Of a stretch of DNA of 64,000 bases, positions 43,739 to 51,846 are shown piece after piece. The DNA comes from Paenibacillus sp. HB172176. GTDB taxonomy: Bacteria; Bacillota; Bacilli; Paenibacillales; Paenibacillaceae. The DNA lies in the NCBI RefSeq assembly GCF_011947265.1, contig NZ_JAATHD010000017.1, positions 1 through 64,000 on the forward strand. Direction: 5' to 3'. Position numbers and translations under genes: made by a program. The notes under the pieces are model-generated. The model was not told the origin of the DNA. It saw only the letters and a program-made list of their open reading frames with translations, and did not search any database. Position 1 is the stretch's first letter; the number at the start of each line of letters is the position of its first letter.

Positions 43739-44431
43739 TTATGTCATCGCATCCCCTATTATCAGCGAGTACACCTCATGCAAATTTCTACAAATAAAGT
43801 CCGGAACAATACCCTCCGGCAAAGATTTATTCGATCGATTCAGCCAAACGGTGCGAATGCCCAAACCTTGGGCCCCTCCAACATCACTGACTGCGGAATC
43901 TCCAATATGTATCACTTCACTGGCTTGCAAGTTATATCGCGTCAATGCTTCTACGAACAATTCAGGTCTTGGCTTATACGACCGCACATCTTCGCTGGTT
44001 AGAATGCCGGCTGCCTGAATGCCGTGATAGGCAATGGCTGCTCGGATATCGGCGGTGTCAATATTGGATAGGATGTATACCGGTATGCCATCGAGAGTTT
44101 GAAGAAACTGCAAAGTGTCTTCGTATATGCCAGGCCTGACCCAATGCTCGAATTGAAGCGAAATCAGCTCTTCAACCGTACAACTGGAGTCGAAATGGGC
44201 TAAAGTCTCTGCCAAGGACTGGATCCCAATCTCTCTTTGCGACAAGAATTTGTCTCCGTAGCTGCTTCTGAATCTATCGGAAAAGGCTTTCCACCAGTAG
44301 CTGCCAATTTCTTTGGCGCTGCACGCAGTAGCTGCCTTTGCTCTAATTTGCTCGTAGATGACCGGAAGAATATCATCATCTTCATGCACCAGCGTTCCGT
44401 AAAAATCGAGAAATAAGGCTTTGCATTTCAC
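43739..44431 (-). CDS. HAD-superfamily hydrolase
   Basis: This is a 230-residue haloacid dehalogenase-like phosphatase. Motif I is LFLDFYGTLVHEDD (the nucleophile Asp followed by F-Y-G-T). Motif II is YILSNIDTADIR. Motif III is the Lys of SYKPRPELF, and motif IV is VIHIGDSAVSDVGGAQGLG. The alpha-helical cap lies at about residues 15-100. It is similar to YjjG/Gph-type phosphatases; the substrate is unknown. GGAGC precedes the start with longish spacing. It lies in a run of minus-strand small genes. Confidence 0.9.
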   Translation of the reverse strand: MKCKALFLDFYGTLVHEDDDILPVIYEQIRAKAATACSAKEIGSYWWKAFSDRFRSSYGDKFLSQREIGIQSLAETLAHFDSSCTVEELISLQFEHWVRPGIYEDTLQFLQTLDGIPVYILSNIDTADIRAAIAYHGIQAAGILTSEDVRSYKPRPELFVEALTRYNLQASEVIHIGDSAVSDVGGAQGLGIRTVWLNRSNKSLPEGIVPDFICRNLHEVYSLIIGDAMT

Positions 44432-44454
44432 GCAATCAGCTCCATTCTGCTTCC

Positions 44455-44748
44455 TTAATGCTTATGATGAAATTCATCTTCATGCCGCAGCTTAGCTTCC
44501 TCCATTGCTTCTCGATTTCGAAGAGACAAAGCAGTTAAAGACCCGAGTACCCAGCAAATAAACACAATCGAAAATCCATCACTTAAATCATAATGATTAT
44601 GGGATATCATATAAATGAAGCTGCTTACTAGCACAATTACTTGCATGAGTTCCAGAGCTTTTCTGCACAGAATCGGAATTCCAAATGCGGCGCATACCAT
44701 GAATAGCAACAGTAGAATGCTTAGAATTATAAGACCTCCCTGAGTCAC
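44455..44748 (-). CDS. Small membrane protein of unknown function
   Basis: This is a protein of up to 97 residues with three hydrophobic segments and a charged C-terminal tail (RNREAMEEAKLRHEDEF). The only standard start at the 5' end is GTG 44748, yet a GGGAGGTC site lies inside the first codons. The true start may therefore be a rare codon or a downstream one. It has no recognisable family. It is close to the HAD gene and probably co-transcribed. Confidence 0.6.
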   Translation of the reverse strand: MTQGGLIILSILLLLFMVCAAFGIPILCRKALELMQVIVLVSSFIYMISHNHYDLSDGFSIVFICWVLGSLTALSLRNREAMEEAKLRHEDEFHHKH

Positions 44749-44775
44749 TGTTTTTCGTCTTTATCGCAATGTATG

Positions 44776-45204
44776 TTACTGGACTTTGCTTTCGTGAATA
44801 ACACCGAACATTCCCGTCATTCCATCATGATTATGAAAGCCAAATGGTTGATAGAATGATTCTTTGCCTTTCGTCGCAAATAAGCCTATAAATGATTTTT
44901 CCGGGGCGTGTTCAGTCAAATAAGTGGTGATTACGTCCATGATCATACGTCCGACACCTTTATTCTGATGCTCAGGAAGAACGGCGATGTCTTGAATATA
45001 AAAATACATCTTCCCGTCACCTACGATTCTTCCCATGCCGATCGTATCATCTTGAAGTTGAATAACAACGCCAAACAATGACTGGCGTAGAGAATCTTCT
45101 GCAACACTGAAATTCATAAAGTTAGTCCAGCCGACTGCATGACAAAGCTCCTTATATTCCTCAATTGTTGGCATTCTTAAGTGAATGCGATATTCATTGC
45201 TCAT
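44776..45204 (-). CDS. GNAT-family N-acetyltransferase
   Basis: This is a 142-residue protein with IQDIAVLPEHQNKGVGRMIMDVI as the acetyl-CoA loop and FYQPFGFHNHDGMTGMF at the C-terminus, typical of the small aminoglycoside-like or YjaB-type GNAT group. Substrate unknown. GGGGGGATT precedes the ATG at 45204. It sits between a small membrane protein and a P-loop kinase on the same strand. Confidence 0.88.
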   Translation of the reverse strand: MSNEYRIHLRMPTIEEYKELCHAVGWTNFMNFSVAEDSLRQSLFGVVIQLQDDTIGMGRIVGDGKMYFYIQDIAVLPEHQNKGVGRMIMDVITTYLTEHAPEKSFIGLFATKGKESFYQPFGFHNHDGMTGMFGVIHESKVQ

Positions 45205-45223
45205 TATAATCCCCCCATAGAGA

Positions 45224-45724
45224 TCATCTCCTAAGTTTTAGCTGCTTGTATAATGAATTCAAGCTCTCTTTCACAGTTTGGCGGGCTGTGTCGATGACGA
45301 TTCGCTCGCGGTCCCAACGCTCATACTTTCGATTTCTTACCTGATCCCATGTTGGAAGGACAAAGCCAGGAATATCGGCAGCGCGACTTTCCACTCGATG
45401 TCTGTGTTCTTGCTCGTCGGAGCATATCACTTCAATTTCTACAAATGAGGCCTCGATAGAAATTGCCGCATTACGCCAGGCTTGGCGCGTGATGTGAATG
45501 GGATTGACTGTATCTGCTATCACATCTAGGCCTAATTGGAGATTCTGCGATGCAACGGCATAGCACACCATGTAGCCTTCAGGCCCTTCGATACTCGTTC
45601 CAGCCTCTCGCATCGCCTGCTCCACAACATCAACCCTGAGATAGACAGCCCTTAGTTGTCTAGCTAAAGCTGACGATAATGTAGTCTTCCCGCTGCCGGG
45701 CAAGCCGCTAAAGATATAGAGCAA
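45224..45724 (-). CDS. P-loop AAA-type kinase (gluconokinase/nucleoside-kinase-like)
   Basis: This is a 166-residue protein. Walker A is FSGLPGSGKTTLSSAL at the N-terminus, with YLRVDVVEQAM following as in zeta-toxin or shikimate-kinase-like families. RHRVESRAADIPGF supplies the lid arginines. It probably phosphorylates a small molecule. I chose TTG 45724 because GGAGGTG lies 7 nt upstream; the ATG at 45745 precedes that site. Confidence 0.82.
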   Translation of the reverse strand: MLYIFSGLPGSGKTTLSSALARQLRAVYLRVDVVEQAMREAGTSIEGPEGYMVCYAVASQNLQLGLDVIADTVNPIHITRQAWRNAAISIEASFVEIEVICSDEQEHRHRVESRAADIPGFVLPTWDQVRNRKYERWDRERIVIDTARQTVKESLNSLYKQLKLRR

Positions 45725-45771
45725 TTTTAACACCTCCGTCCTCATAAGGCCCTTTAGATCATTTCAATCAT

Positions 45772-46116
45772 TCAATCGATGATTCTCCACCAAAAGCCAT
45801 CCTCCATGCGAAAGAGAAGTCCCAATATGCCAAAGGTTCTGAAGGTGGTTTCTTCTCCGTTTTTAAAGGCATAATCTTTCTCGTAAGTGGCGTATATGGC
45901 TGCATTTTGAAAATGAGCAGATTTAGATATGATTTTTTCTCCATCTTTGTAGCAGATGTTGCCCAGTTCAAAATCCGGCTCGCAGACAATTCCGTTTTTC
46001 TTCATCATCCATTGATGGATGGTATCGTAGCTGGGCGTCGTTTTCACCATGCCGAATAAGAAAACGATCAGCCCGATTACGATTAATCGCACACCTCTAT
46101 TCTTCTCCGTTTGCAT
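45772..46116 (-). CDS. Small membrane-anchored protein of unknown function
   Basis: This is a 114-residue protein with an N-terminal transmembrane segment (VRLIVIGLIVFLFGMVK) and a small outer domain containing a Cys pair (IVCEPDF, NICYKDG). It ends in aromatic-rich GFWWRIID. AAGGGAGC precedes the ATG. No family is recognised; it lies in a minus-strand group of unrelated small genes. Confidence 0.68.
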   Translation of the reverse strand: MQTEKNRGVRLIVIGLIVFLFGMVKTTPSYDTIHQWMMKKNGIVCEPDFELGNICYKDGEKIISKSAHFQNAAIYATYEKDYAFKNGEETTFRTFGILGLLFRMEDGFWWRIID

Positions 46117-46140
46117 AATCGCTCCCTTCGATTTGCCTGA

Positions 46141-46650
46141 TCAGATTTCTTTGTAATACAGAGTCGTGCCGTCCAGCTTCCCGCTGGATGATAGAGCGTA
46201 ACTTGGAATACTGCCGACTTTCACATAACTCAACGACTGATATAAGCGGTTGGAGGGATCGCCCGAGCGAGTGTCCAGAACCAATAAGCTTCGTCCATTG
46301 ATTTTAGCCAATTCCTCTATGGCCGCCATTAAGCCTTTTGCTATTCCCAGTCTGCGGAACAACGAATGTACCATTAATTTGCATACCTCCGCTCGATGGG
46401 CGCCATTCGGCTTCATAGCCATTTGCAATTGTACGCTTCCAACAATTAGATCATTCTTCTGCGCGATTAACAATATAACTCCTGGTTCGAGAGCTTTATT
46501 CCAATATGCCTTTGCCTCCTCTCTGGACAAGGGCCATAAGAAGCCTACTGAAGCGCCGTCTTCAACCGCGTCAATCAACAAATCGCTTAATTGCTCAAGA
46601 GTCTGTGGTTCAATCCTATTCAATTGGTGAAAGGAAATGTCTTCAGGCAT
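46141..46650 (-). CDS. GNAT-family N-acetyltransferase
   Basis: This is a 169-residue protein. EVCKLMVHSLFRRLGIAKGLMAAIEEL is the acetyl-CoA binding motif, and LVLDTRSGDPSNRLYQSL follows, as in acetyltransferases annotated for small amines or antibiotics. GAGAGGA upstream supports ATG 46650. A GTG at 46698 overlaps the end of the formamidase gene but has no ribosome binding site. It is probably translated from the formamidase transcript. Confidence 0.85.
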   Translation of the reverse strand: MPEDISFHQLNRIEPQTLEQLSDLLIDAVEDGASVGFLWPLSREEAKAYWNKALEPGVILLIAQKNDLIVGSVQLQMAMKPNGAHRAEVCKLMVHSLFRRLGIAKGLMAAIEELAKINGRSLLVLDTRSGDPSNRLYQSLSYVKVGSIPSYALSSSGKLDGTTLYYKEI

Positions 46651-46694
46651 GTATTTTGGTCCTCTCTGCTCATATTTTGCTGTAAGAGTGGCGT

Positions 46695-47630
46695 TCACTT
46701 CAAAATGCCGTGGGGCAGACAGGCGTGCACTCCTTTTACCCCATTTACAATTTGAGTTATGCGCAAATCGACAACTGAGCTTCCTAATGCCATAGCCTCG
46801 ACGCGAGTTAAACCATATAATTCGCCCATCAAAGCAAGCATGCCATCTAAAGCTTGAACCGTTGCTTCATTAAGATCTTCATGAAATCCAAAGGTAATCC
46901 ACCCTGCGGGTGTATGGGCTCGAGGGTTCGACAATTGTATCTTTTCAATTAAGTTTATCGTTATATCGACAACTTCCATTGGACATTCAATGGCTTGGCA
47001 ACTAATCTCTCCGTCGCCTTGCAGGGCATGACCATCACCTATAGCGAGGTAGGCCCCATCGACGGGAATAGGAAGATACAATTTACTGCCTTTCACAAGC
47101 TCTTTGCAATCAATATTTCCGCCACAATAACGCGGAGGCCAAGTAGAGTGGATGCCCACATCATCCGGGGGCATTCCGATAACGCCCATGAAAGGTCGCA
47201 ACGAAACAGAGAAGGGGTTGCCGCCTATTTCACATACTCCCGCCATGGACTTATTATCAAGTTTCCAGTCCAGAATAATCTCCTTATATTCGGTTAAGTG
47301 CAGCTTCTGATTTTGCCAATTCGGATATTGACCAGCAGCAGTAAAGCCATATTGCCCAGGGATTATATCATTAAAAGTGATCTCTAAAGTCGTTCCTTTC
47401 TTAGCACCTTCGATATAAATAGGCCCTATCAGAGCGTGACCTCCATCTAACTTCTCTCTTCTTGAGAACGGCTTCACTCTTTCATTGTTGCTTCTTCCAG
47501 TGCCCCAACCAGCATCTAATGTTTCAAAACGTATGGAATCACCAGGCGAAACGGAAAGGATAGGAGTTACTTCCTTGGTAAGTGAACCTATAAGTGATTC
47601 TTGGGAAAATTCAATTTTATGTAGAGCCAT
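46695..47630 (-). CDS. Acetamidase/formamidase family protein
   Basis: This is a 311-residue FmdA/AmdA-type amidase. Conserved stretches are NERVKPFSRREKLDGGHALIGPIYIEGAKKGTTL, MIGVIGMPPDD-like (FMGVIGMPPDDVGIHST), GGNIDCKELVKGSKLYLPI and GDGHALQGDGEISC. These hold the His/Asp/Glu residues of the active site. It hydrolyses short amides such as formamide or acetamide to ammonia and the acid. AGGAGG precedes the ATG at 47630. It is the first gene of a short operon with a GNAT. Confidence 0.92.
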   Translation of the reverse strand: MALHKIEFSQESLIGSLTKEVTPILSVSPGDSIRFETLDAGWGTGRSNNERVKPFSRREKLDGGHALIGPIYIEGAKKGTTLEITFNDIIPGQYGFTAAGQYPNWQNQKLHLTEYKEIILDWKLDNKSMAGVCEIGGNPFSVSLRPFMGVIGMPPDDVGIHSTWPPRYCGGNIDCKELVKGSKLYLPIPVDGAYLAIGDGHALQGDGEISCQAIECPMEVVDITINLIEKIQLSNPRAHTPAGWITFGFHEDLNEATVQALDGMLALMGELYGLTRVEAMALGSSVVDLRITQIVNGVKGVHACLPHGILK

Positions 47631-47724
47631 AGCATCGCCTCCTGAGGATTTAATAATTGCAAAAAGTATCCGTGCAAGGTTGTCCGGCTGATTATAGTTC
47701 CTTGCTACTGAAACCTCCTTGAAT

Positions 47725-48012
47725 CTAACAATTGGTTACTCCACAGGTGCCTGATAAAAGAGATTTGGAATAATAAAGAACTATTAAAATGAAAGTAAGT
47801 ATTACAATTAGGAATACGATTAATGTTATTACAAAATTCCTTCTGACTTTTCTTTTCTGGATTTGTATTTTGGATACTTCTTTTTGATTCCAGATATCGT
47901 TCATAAAATAGGATGACCTCCTATTCAATTCGCTGTCGATAATCAGCAAGAAGATGGAAACCAGAACGGGGAACGGGGGGAGTAAGAATGGACCTAACAG
48001 CAAGGTCATCAT
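47725..48012 (-). CDS. Small two-helix membrane protein (uncertain start)
   Basis: An open frame runs far upstream into repeat DNA, but only the part from ATG-ATG 48012/48009 looks coding. It has two hydrophobic helices (LLGPFLLPPFPVLVSIFLLII and NFVITLIVFLIVILTFILIV) separated by a charged loop. A GGAGGAG site about 45 nt upstream drives a different 8-codon frame (MSKPLEHL) whose TGA overlaps ATGATG. This implies either translational coupling or a frameshifted N-terminus. Function unknown. Confidence 0.5.
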   Translation of the reverse strand: MMTLLLGPFLLPPFPVLVSIFLLIIDSELNRRSSYFMNDIWNQKEVSKIQIQKRKVRRNFVITLIVFLIVILTFILIVLYYSKSLLSGTCGVTNC

Positions 48013-48210
48013 AAATGCTCTAAAGGTTTCGACATACGCTCTCCTCCACGAAATATCGTAACATAATTGGAAAAAGAAGTTAACCGAATTACTGCTTCCA
48101 AAACCACATTTGTTTATAGAGTAATCCCATGAATTTCGTCTGATGTTTTTCGTCTGTTGTTTGGTGAAGGGGGAGTGTGTAGAGCTCGAGGTTAGGTATG
48201 TATGTTGAAC

Positions 48211-48400
48211 TGGAAATAGTCCAGTAGATTTGACCACATTTCCGTTTTTCGCGCATTAAAGTGGAATTACTCCAGTATAAATACTGCTGGCTTGAGAATT
48301 TCGGCTATATTGTCGATTTAAGCAGGAGAAATTCCAGCTTAACGGTTAAATTGTAGCTGATGGGAGAAATATGAGGGAGAAATTCCTGTATAACGATTCG
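48211..48400. repeat. 51-bp period intergenic repeats
   Basis: TGGAAnTnnTCCAGTA occurs at 48211 and again at 48262 (51 bp apart). GGAGAAATTCC occurs at 48325 and 48376 (again 51 bp apart). Each unit centres on a short imperfect palindrome of the type CTGGA-N4-TCCAG. The two halves are out of register by about 11 bp. No gene is supported between 48013 and 48545. Confidence 0.75.
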
Positions 48401-48405
48401 ACAAA

Positions 48406-48447
48406 GCAGCCCCCGGCTCGTCGTTTCGACGGAACGGGGGTTGCTGC
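48406..48447 (-). terminator. Terminator of the isomerase/transketolase/kinase operon
   Basis: Read on the minus strand, GCAGC and CCCCC arms pair with GGGGG and GCTGC around an inner CGTCG-loop-CGACG stem, followed by TTTG. It lies 100 bp after the kinase stop. Confidence 0.7.
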
Positions 48448-48545
48448 ATGAGGTAAGTCGACTGCAGTGTGCGGAGTGAGTAGAGGGTGCGCAGGGAGCA
48501 GATGATGAGTGGAATGGATGGACGAGTGGGCGCAGCAGAGGGGGA

Positions 48546-50042
48546 TCAAGCTTGACTCTTGATCACAGCCCTCACCGCATGCTTCCAACCGGCATAGTGC
48601 CGCGCACGTTCGTCGGGATGCATGTCGGGGGCGAAGGCTGCGCCCTGTACGGCGACGAGGCGCAGCTCCTCCAGCGAGGACCAGAGGCCGACGGCGAGCC
48701 CGCCCATATAGGCGGAGCCCAGGGCGGATAACTCGGCCGCGCCTGCACGAATGACGTTAATGGCCAATAGATCCGCTTGAAATTGCATCAAAATATCGTT
48801 AGAAGAGGCGCCGCCGTCCACGCGCAGCTCTCCGAGCGCAATGCCTGTCGCTTCTTGCAGCATATCGACCGCATCCTTCACCTGATAAGCGATGCTTTCC
48901 ACGGCCGCTCTCGCAAGATGAGCCTTGCCCGTGCCGCGATTCATGCCGATGATCGCCGCGCGGGCGTTCGGCTGCCAATACGGCGCGCCAAGTCCGACGA
49001 ACGCCGGTACGAGATACACGCCTTCATTGTCCGGGGCTTGCAGCAGAAGCGCGTCGAGCTCATCGAACGAGTCGAACAAGCCAATGTCGTCGCGTATCCA
49101 CTTGATGCTGTCTCCCGAGGTTCGGATGATGGCTTCAGCCGCATAGGTAACGGTCCCGCCTTGTCCCCATGCAATGGCTTGGACAAGCTCTTTGCTCGCG
49201 GCTGCCGGCTTTGCCCCGGTGTTCATAAGCACGGAGGTTCCGGTGCCGTAGGTCGCCTTCGCCATTCCTTCCTCCAGGCAGAGATGGCCGAACAAAGCGG
49301 CCTGAGAATCTCCGATAACGCCGGCTATGGGAATGCCGTCGGCAAGAGGAGCGGCTCCCCGCGTATAGCCATACACCGCATCAGACGGCCTCGCCTCGGG
49401 AAGCAGCTCGCGCGGCACGCCGAATAGCCCGCAAAGCTCGTCATCCCATTGCAAGGTATGGATGTTGTACAGCGAGGTGCGGCTGGCGTTCGTATAATCG
49501 GTCGCGTGAACGGCGCCGCCCGTCAGCTTCCACAGCAGCCAGCTGTCGATCGTGCCGGCCAGCAGCTCGCCCCTTGCCAGCTTTTGCCTGGCGCATGGAG
49601 CATGGTCAAGCAGCCAGCGCCATTTGGAGGCGGAGAAGTAAGGATCGAGAAGCAGACCCGAACGGGCCCTAACCGTCGGCTCATGGCCGGCTTGCTTCAA
49701 CTGCTCGCAGGCTTCACTGGTTCGCTGACATTGCCATACAATGGCCGGGGCGAGGGGCTCGCCCGTTGTTCGGTCCCAGACCAGGGCGGTTTCCCGCTGG
49801 TTCGTTAAGGTAATCGCGGAGAGCTGCTCCGACCCGATTCCCGCTTTGTCAACGGCCTCTCCGGCACATTCCAGCACATTTCGATAAATCTCGACGGCAT
49901 CATGCTCCACCCAGCCGGGAGAAGGATAGTATTGCTTGTGCGCCATGGCGCTGGAGGACAGGATGCGCCCGCCGCCCGTAATGACAAGCGCCTTGGTTCC
50001 GGAGGTGCTCTGGTCGATCGTTAACAGCCAGCTCTCCTTCAT
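48546..50042 (-). CDS. FGGY-family carbohydrate kinase
   Basis: This is a 498-residue kinase of the glycerol/xylulose kinase family. Its start LLTIDQSTSGTKALVI holds the phosphate-1 loop. NQRETALVWDRTTGEPLAPAIVW closely follows glycerol kinase. DYTNASRTSLYN, YGTGTSVLMNTG, GLGAPYW and ELRVDGGASSND are the FGGY signatures. Position in the operon argues for phosphorylating a ketose made by the isomerase rather than glycerol. The start ATG overlaps the transketolase stop (ATGA), so translation is coupled. Alternatives are D-apulose kinase, ribulokinase or true glycerol kinase. Confidence 0.9.
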   Translation of the reverse strand: MKESWLLTIDQSTSGTKALVITGGGRILSSSAMAHKQYYPSPGWVEHDAVEIYRNVLECAGEAVDKAGIGSEQLSAITLTNQRETALVWDRTTGEPLAPAIVWQCQRTSEACEQLKQAGHEPTVRARSGLLLDPYFSASKWRWLLDHAPCARQKLARGELLAGTIDSWLLWKLTGGAVHATDYTNASRTSLYNIHTLQWDDELCGLFGVPRELLPEARPSDAVYGYTRGAAPLADGIPIAGVIGDSQAALFGHLCLEEGMAKATYGTGTSVLMNTGAKPAAASKELVQAIAWGQGGTVTYAAEAIIRTSGDSIKWIRDDIGLFDSFDELDALLLQAPDNEGVYLVPAFVGLGAPYWQPNARAAIIGMNRGTGKAHLARAAVESIAYQVKDAVDMLQEATGIALGELRVDGGASSNDILMQFQADLLAINVIRAGAAELSALGSAYMGGLAVGLWSSLEELRLVAVQGAAFAPDMHPDERARHYAGWKHAVRAVIKSQA

Positions 50043-50986
50043 GCGTCGCAACGCTCCATCAATTCGAATGCGGATTGACGCAGCCCCTGTGCGCTGATTC
50101 CGTAATGCTGGAATACCTCCGCCGTTTTCCCCGCGATGGCCGGTTCATCGGGAATGCCGATAATTCGCATGGGAACCGGGGCGTGCTGCCCGACCAGCTC
50201 TGCGACAGCCGCTCCGAGTCCGCCGTGAATGCTGTGCTCCTCGACGGTAATGATGCGTCCCGTCTCGCGGGCGGCGCTCAACACGGCCTCGCGATCCAGC
50301 GGCTTGATCGTATGCATGTTGAGCACGCGGCAGGAGATGCCTTCCGCGCGCAGAACGATTTCGGCGTCGAGCGCAACTCTTACGGTCTCTCCGGAGGCGA
50401 TGATCGTCAGGTCGGAGCCGTCACGCAGCATTACCGCCTTGCCAAGCTCGAATTCGTAGTCGTCGGATGGATAGACATCCTCGACCGCATTGCGGCCGAT
50501 GCGAATATAGGCGCCGCCTTCATAATGGACGAGCGCTTCCGTCATCCGCCGGGTCTCATGCCGATCAGCCGGCATAAGCACGGCAATACCGGGAATGGCG
50601 CGCATGACGGCCAGATCCTGTACGGAATGATGCGACATGCCAAGCGCGCCGTAGCTGATGCCGCCGCTGATGCCGACCAGCTTCACGTTGGTAGCGGAAT
50701 ATGCGACGTCGACCTTGATCTGCTCGATGCTTCGCATGCTGAGGAAGCAGGCGGGCGAAGCGACGAACGGCTTCTTGCCGCTATGGGCAAGTCCGGCGGC
50801 GATGCCGACAATGTTCTGCTCGGCGATCCCGACTTCGATGAATTGCTCGGGATAAGCGCTTGCGAACGGAGCCATGGCTGCGGAGCCGCGGGAATCGCTC
50901 GCAAGCACCATGACGGACCGATCCTCCTTGGCGATGTCGAGCAACGTCTCGCAAATAACCTGACGATTGGCAATGGTATTAGCCAT
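50039..50986 (-). CDS. Transketolase C-terminal subunit (split transketolase)
   Basis: This is a 315-residue protein covering the pyrimidine-binding and C-terminal domains of transketolase. The catalytic Glu region is FIEVGIAEQNIVGIAAGLA. VGISGGISYGALGMSHHSVQDLAVMR supplies the His residues contacting phosphate sugars, and IRIGRNAVEDVY follows. The C-terminal domain is TVEEHSIHGGLGAAVAELV. It works with the N-terminal subunit encoded directly upstream (8-bp overlap) as an alpha2-beta2 enzyme moving a two-carbon ketol unit. In this operon it probably acts on the phosphorylated ketose made by the isomerase and kinase. Confidence 0.92.
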   Translation of the reverse strand: MANTIANRQVICETLLDIAKEDRSVMVLASDSRGSAAMAPFASAYPEQFIEVGIAEQNIVGIAAGLAHSGKKPFVASPACFLSMRSIEQIKVDVAYSATNVKLVGISGGISYGALGMSHHSVQDLAVMRAIPGIAVLMPADRHETRRMTEALVHYEGGAYIRIGRNAVEDVYPSDDYEFELGKAVMLRDGSDLTIIASGETVRVALDAEIVLRAEGISCRVLNMHTIKPLDREAVLSAARETGRIITVEEHSIHGGLGAAVAELVGQHAPVPMRIIGIPDEPAIAGKTAEVFQHYGISAQGLRQSAFELMERCDA

Positions 50987-51833
50987 GCTGATGTACAGCT
51001 CCTTCCTCCGTTAGTCTAGCCAGCTCGGCGGACAATTCGGTCAGCGCCTGCTCCAACTCGGCATCGCTTGGCACATGATGATGCCACTTCGCGACGTTCT
51101 CGGCGAAGGAGACGCCCTTGCCCTTTATCGTATTGGCAAGGATTAACGTCGGCTTGCCCGGCCGGGTCGGAGCGGCCTCGAATGCTTCGACGAGCGCTTC
51201 CATATCGTTGCCGTCCAGCGAGACGACGTTCCAGCCGAAGGCCGCCCACTTCTCGTCGAGCGGGTCGAGTCCCATGACCTCCTCCGTCGTGCCGCTGATT
51301 TGCAGACGATTGCGGTCAATGATTCCGATGAGATTGTCGAGCTTGTAATGAGCGCCGGCCATGGCCGCCTCCCATACGGAGCCCTCGGCCTGCTCGCCAT
51401 CGCCCATCAGGCAATAGACGCGATAAGGCTTGTTGTCCTTCTTGGCCGCTATCGCCATGCCAACCGATACGGCGAGCCCGTGTCCGAGCGCGCCCGTATT
51501 CATCTCAATGCCCGGCACCTTGTTGTTCGGATGGCCGATCAATCTTGTGCCGAATTGACTGAAGGTGGCCAGCTCTTCCCGGGGGAAGAAGCCCAGATCG
51601 GCAAGTATGCACCACAGCGATTCGACGGCATGGCCTTTGCTGGCGACGAAGCGGTCCCTGTCGGGATCCTTCGGAGCACCCGAATCAATGTTCATGACGC
51701 GATAATACAGGGCGGTCAGAATATCGGCATTGCTGAGGGAGCCGCCGGTATGTCCGCCCTGCGCGCGGTGAATCATGCGAAGCAGATCCATCCGGATTTG
51801 GACGGCTTTCGATTTCAATTGATGAATATCCAT
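50979..51833 (-). CDS. Transketolase N-terminal subunit (split transketolase)
   Basis: This is a 284-residue protein holding the thiamine pyrophosphate-binding domain. RAQGGHTGGSLSNADILTALYY, FVASKGHAVESLW and NTGALGHGLAVSVGMA contain the His ligands. The TPP motif is MGDGEQAEGSVWEAA followed at the usual distance by LIGIIDRN. It pairs with the C-terminal subunit whose gene overlaps its end. Split transketolases are typical of special-purpose sugar pathways, for example ascorbate, sulfoquinovose or apiose, rather than the housekeeping pentose phosphate enzyme. Confidence 0.92.
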   Translation of the reverse strand: MDIHQLKSKAVQIRMDLLRMIHRAQGGHTGGSLSNADILTALYYRVMNIDSGAPKDPDRDRFVASKGHAVESLWCILADLGFFPREELATFSQFGTRLIGHPNNKVPGIEMNTGALGHGLAVSVGMAIAAKKDNKPYRVYCLMGDGEQAEGSVWEAAMAGAHYKLDNLIGIIDRNRLQISGTTEEVMGLDPLDEKWAAFGWNVVSLDGNDMEALVEAFEAAPTRPGKPTLILANTIKGKGVSFAENVAKWHHHVPSDAELEQALTELSAELARLTEEGAVHQHG

Positions 51834-51846
51834 GCTTCTCCTCCTC

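Noticed and set aside
50075-51019. 314-residue plus-strand open frame across the transketolase genes
   Set aside because: Antisense to clear transketolase sequence; no domain recognised.
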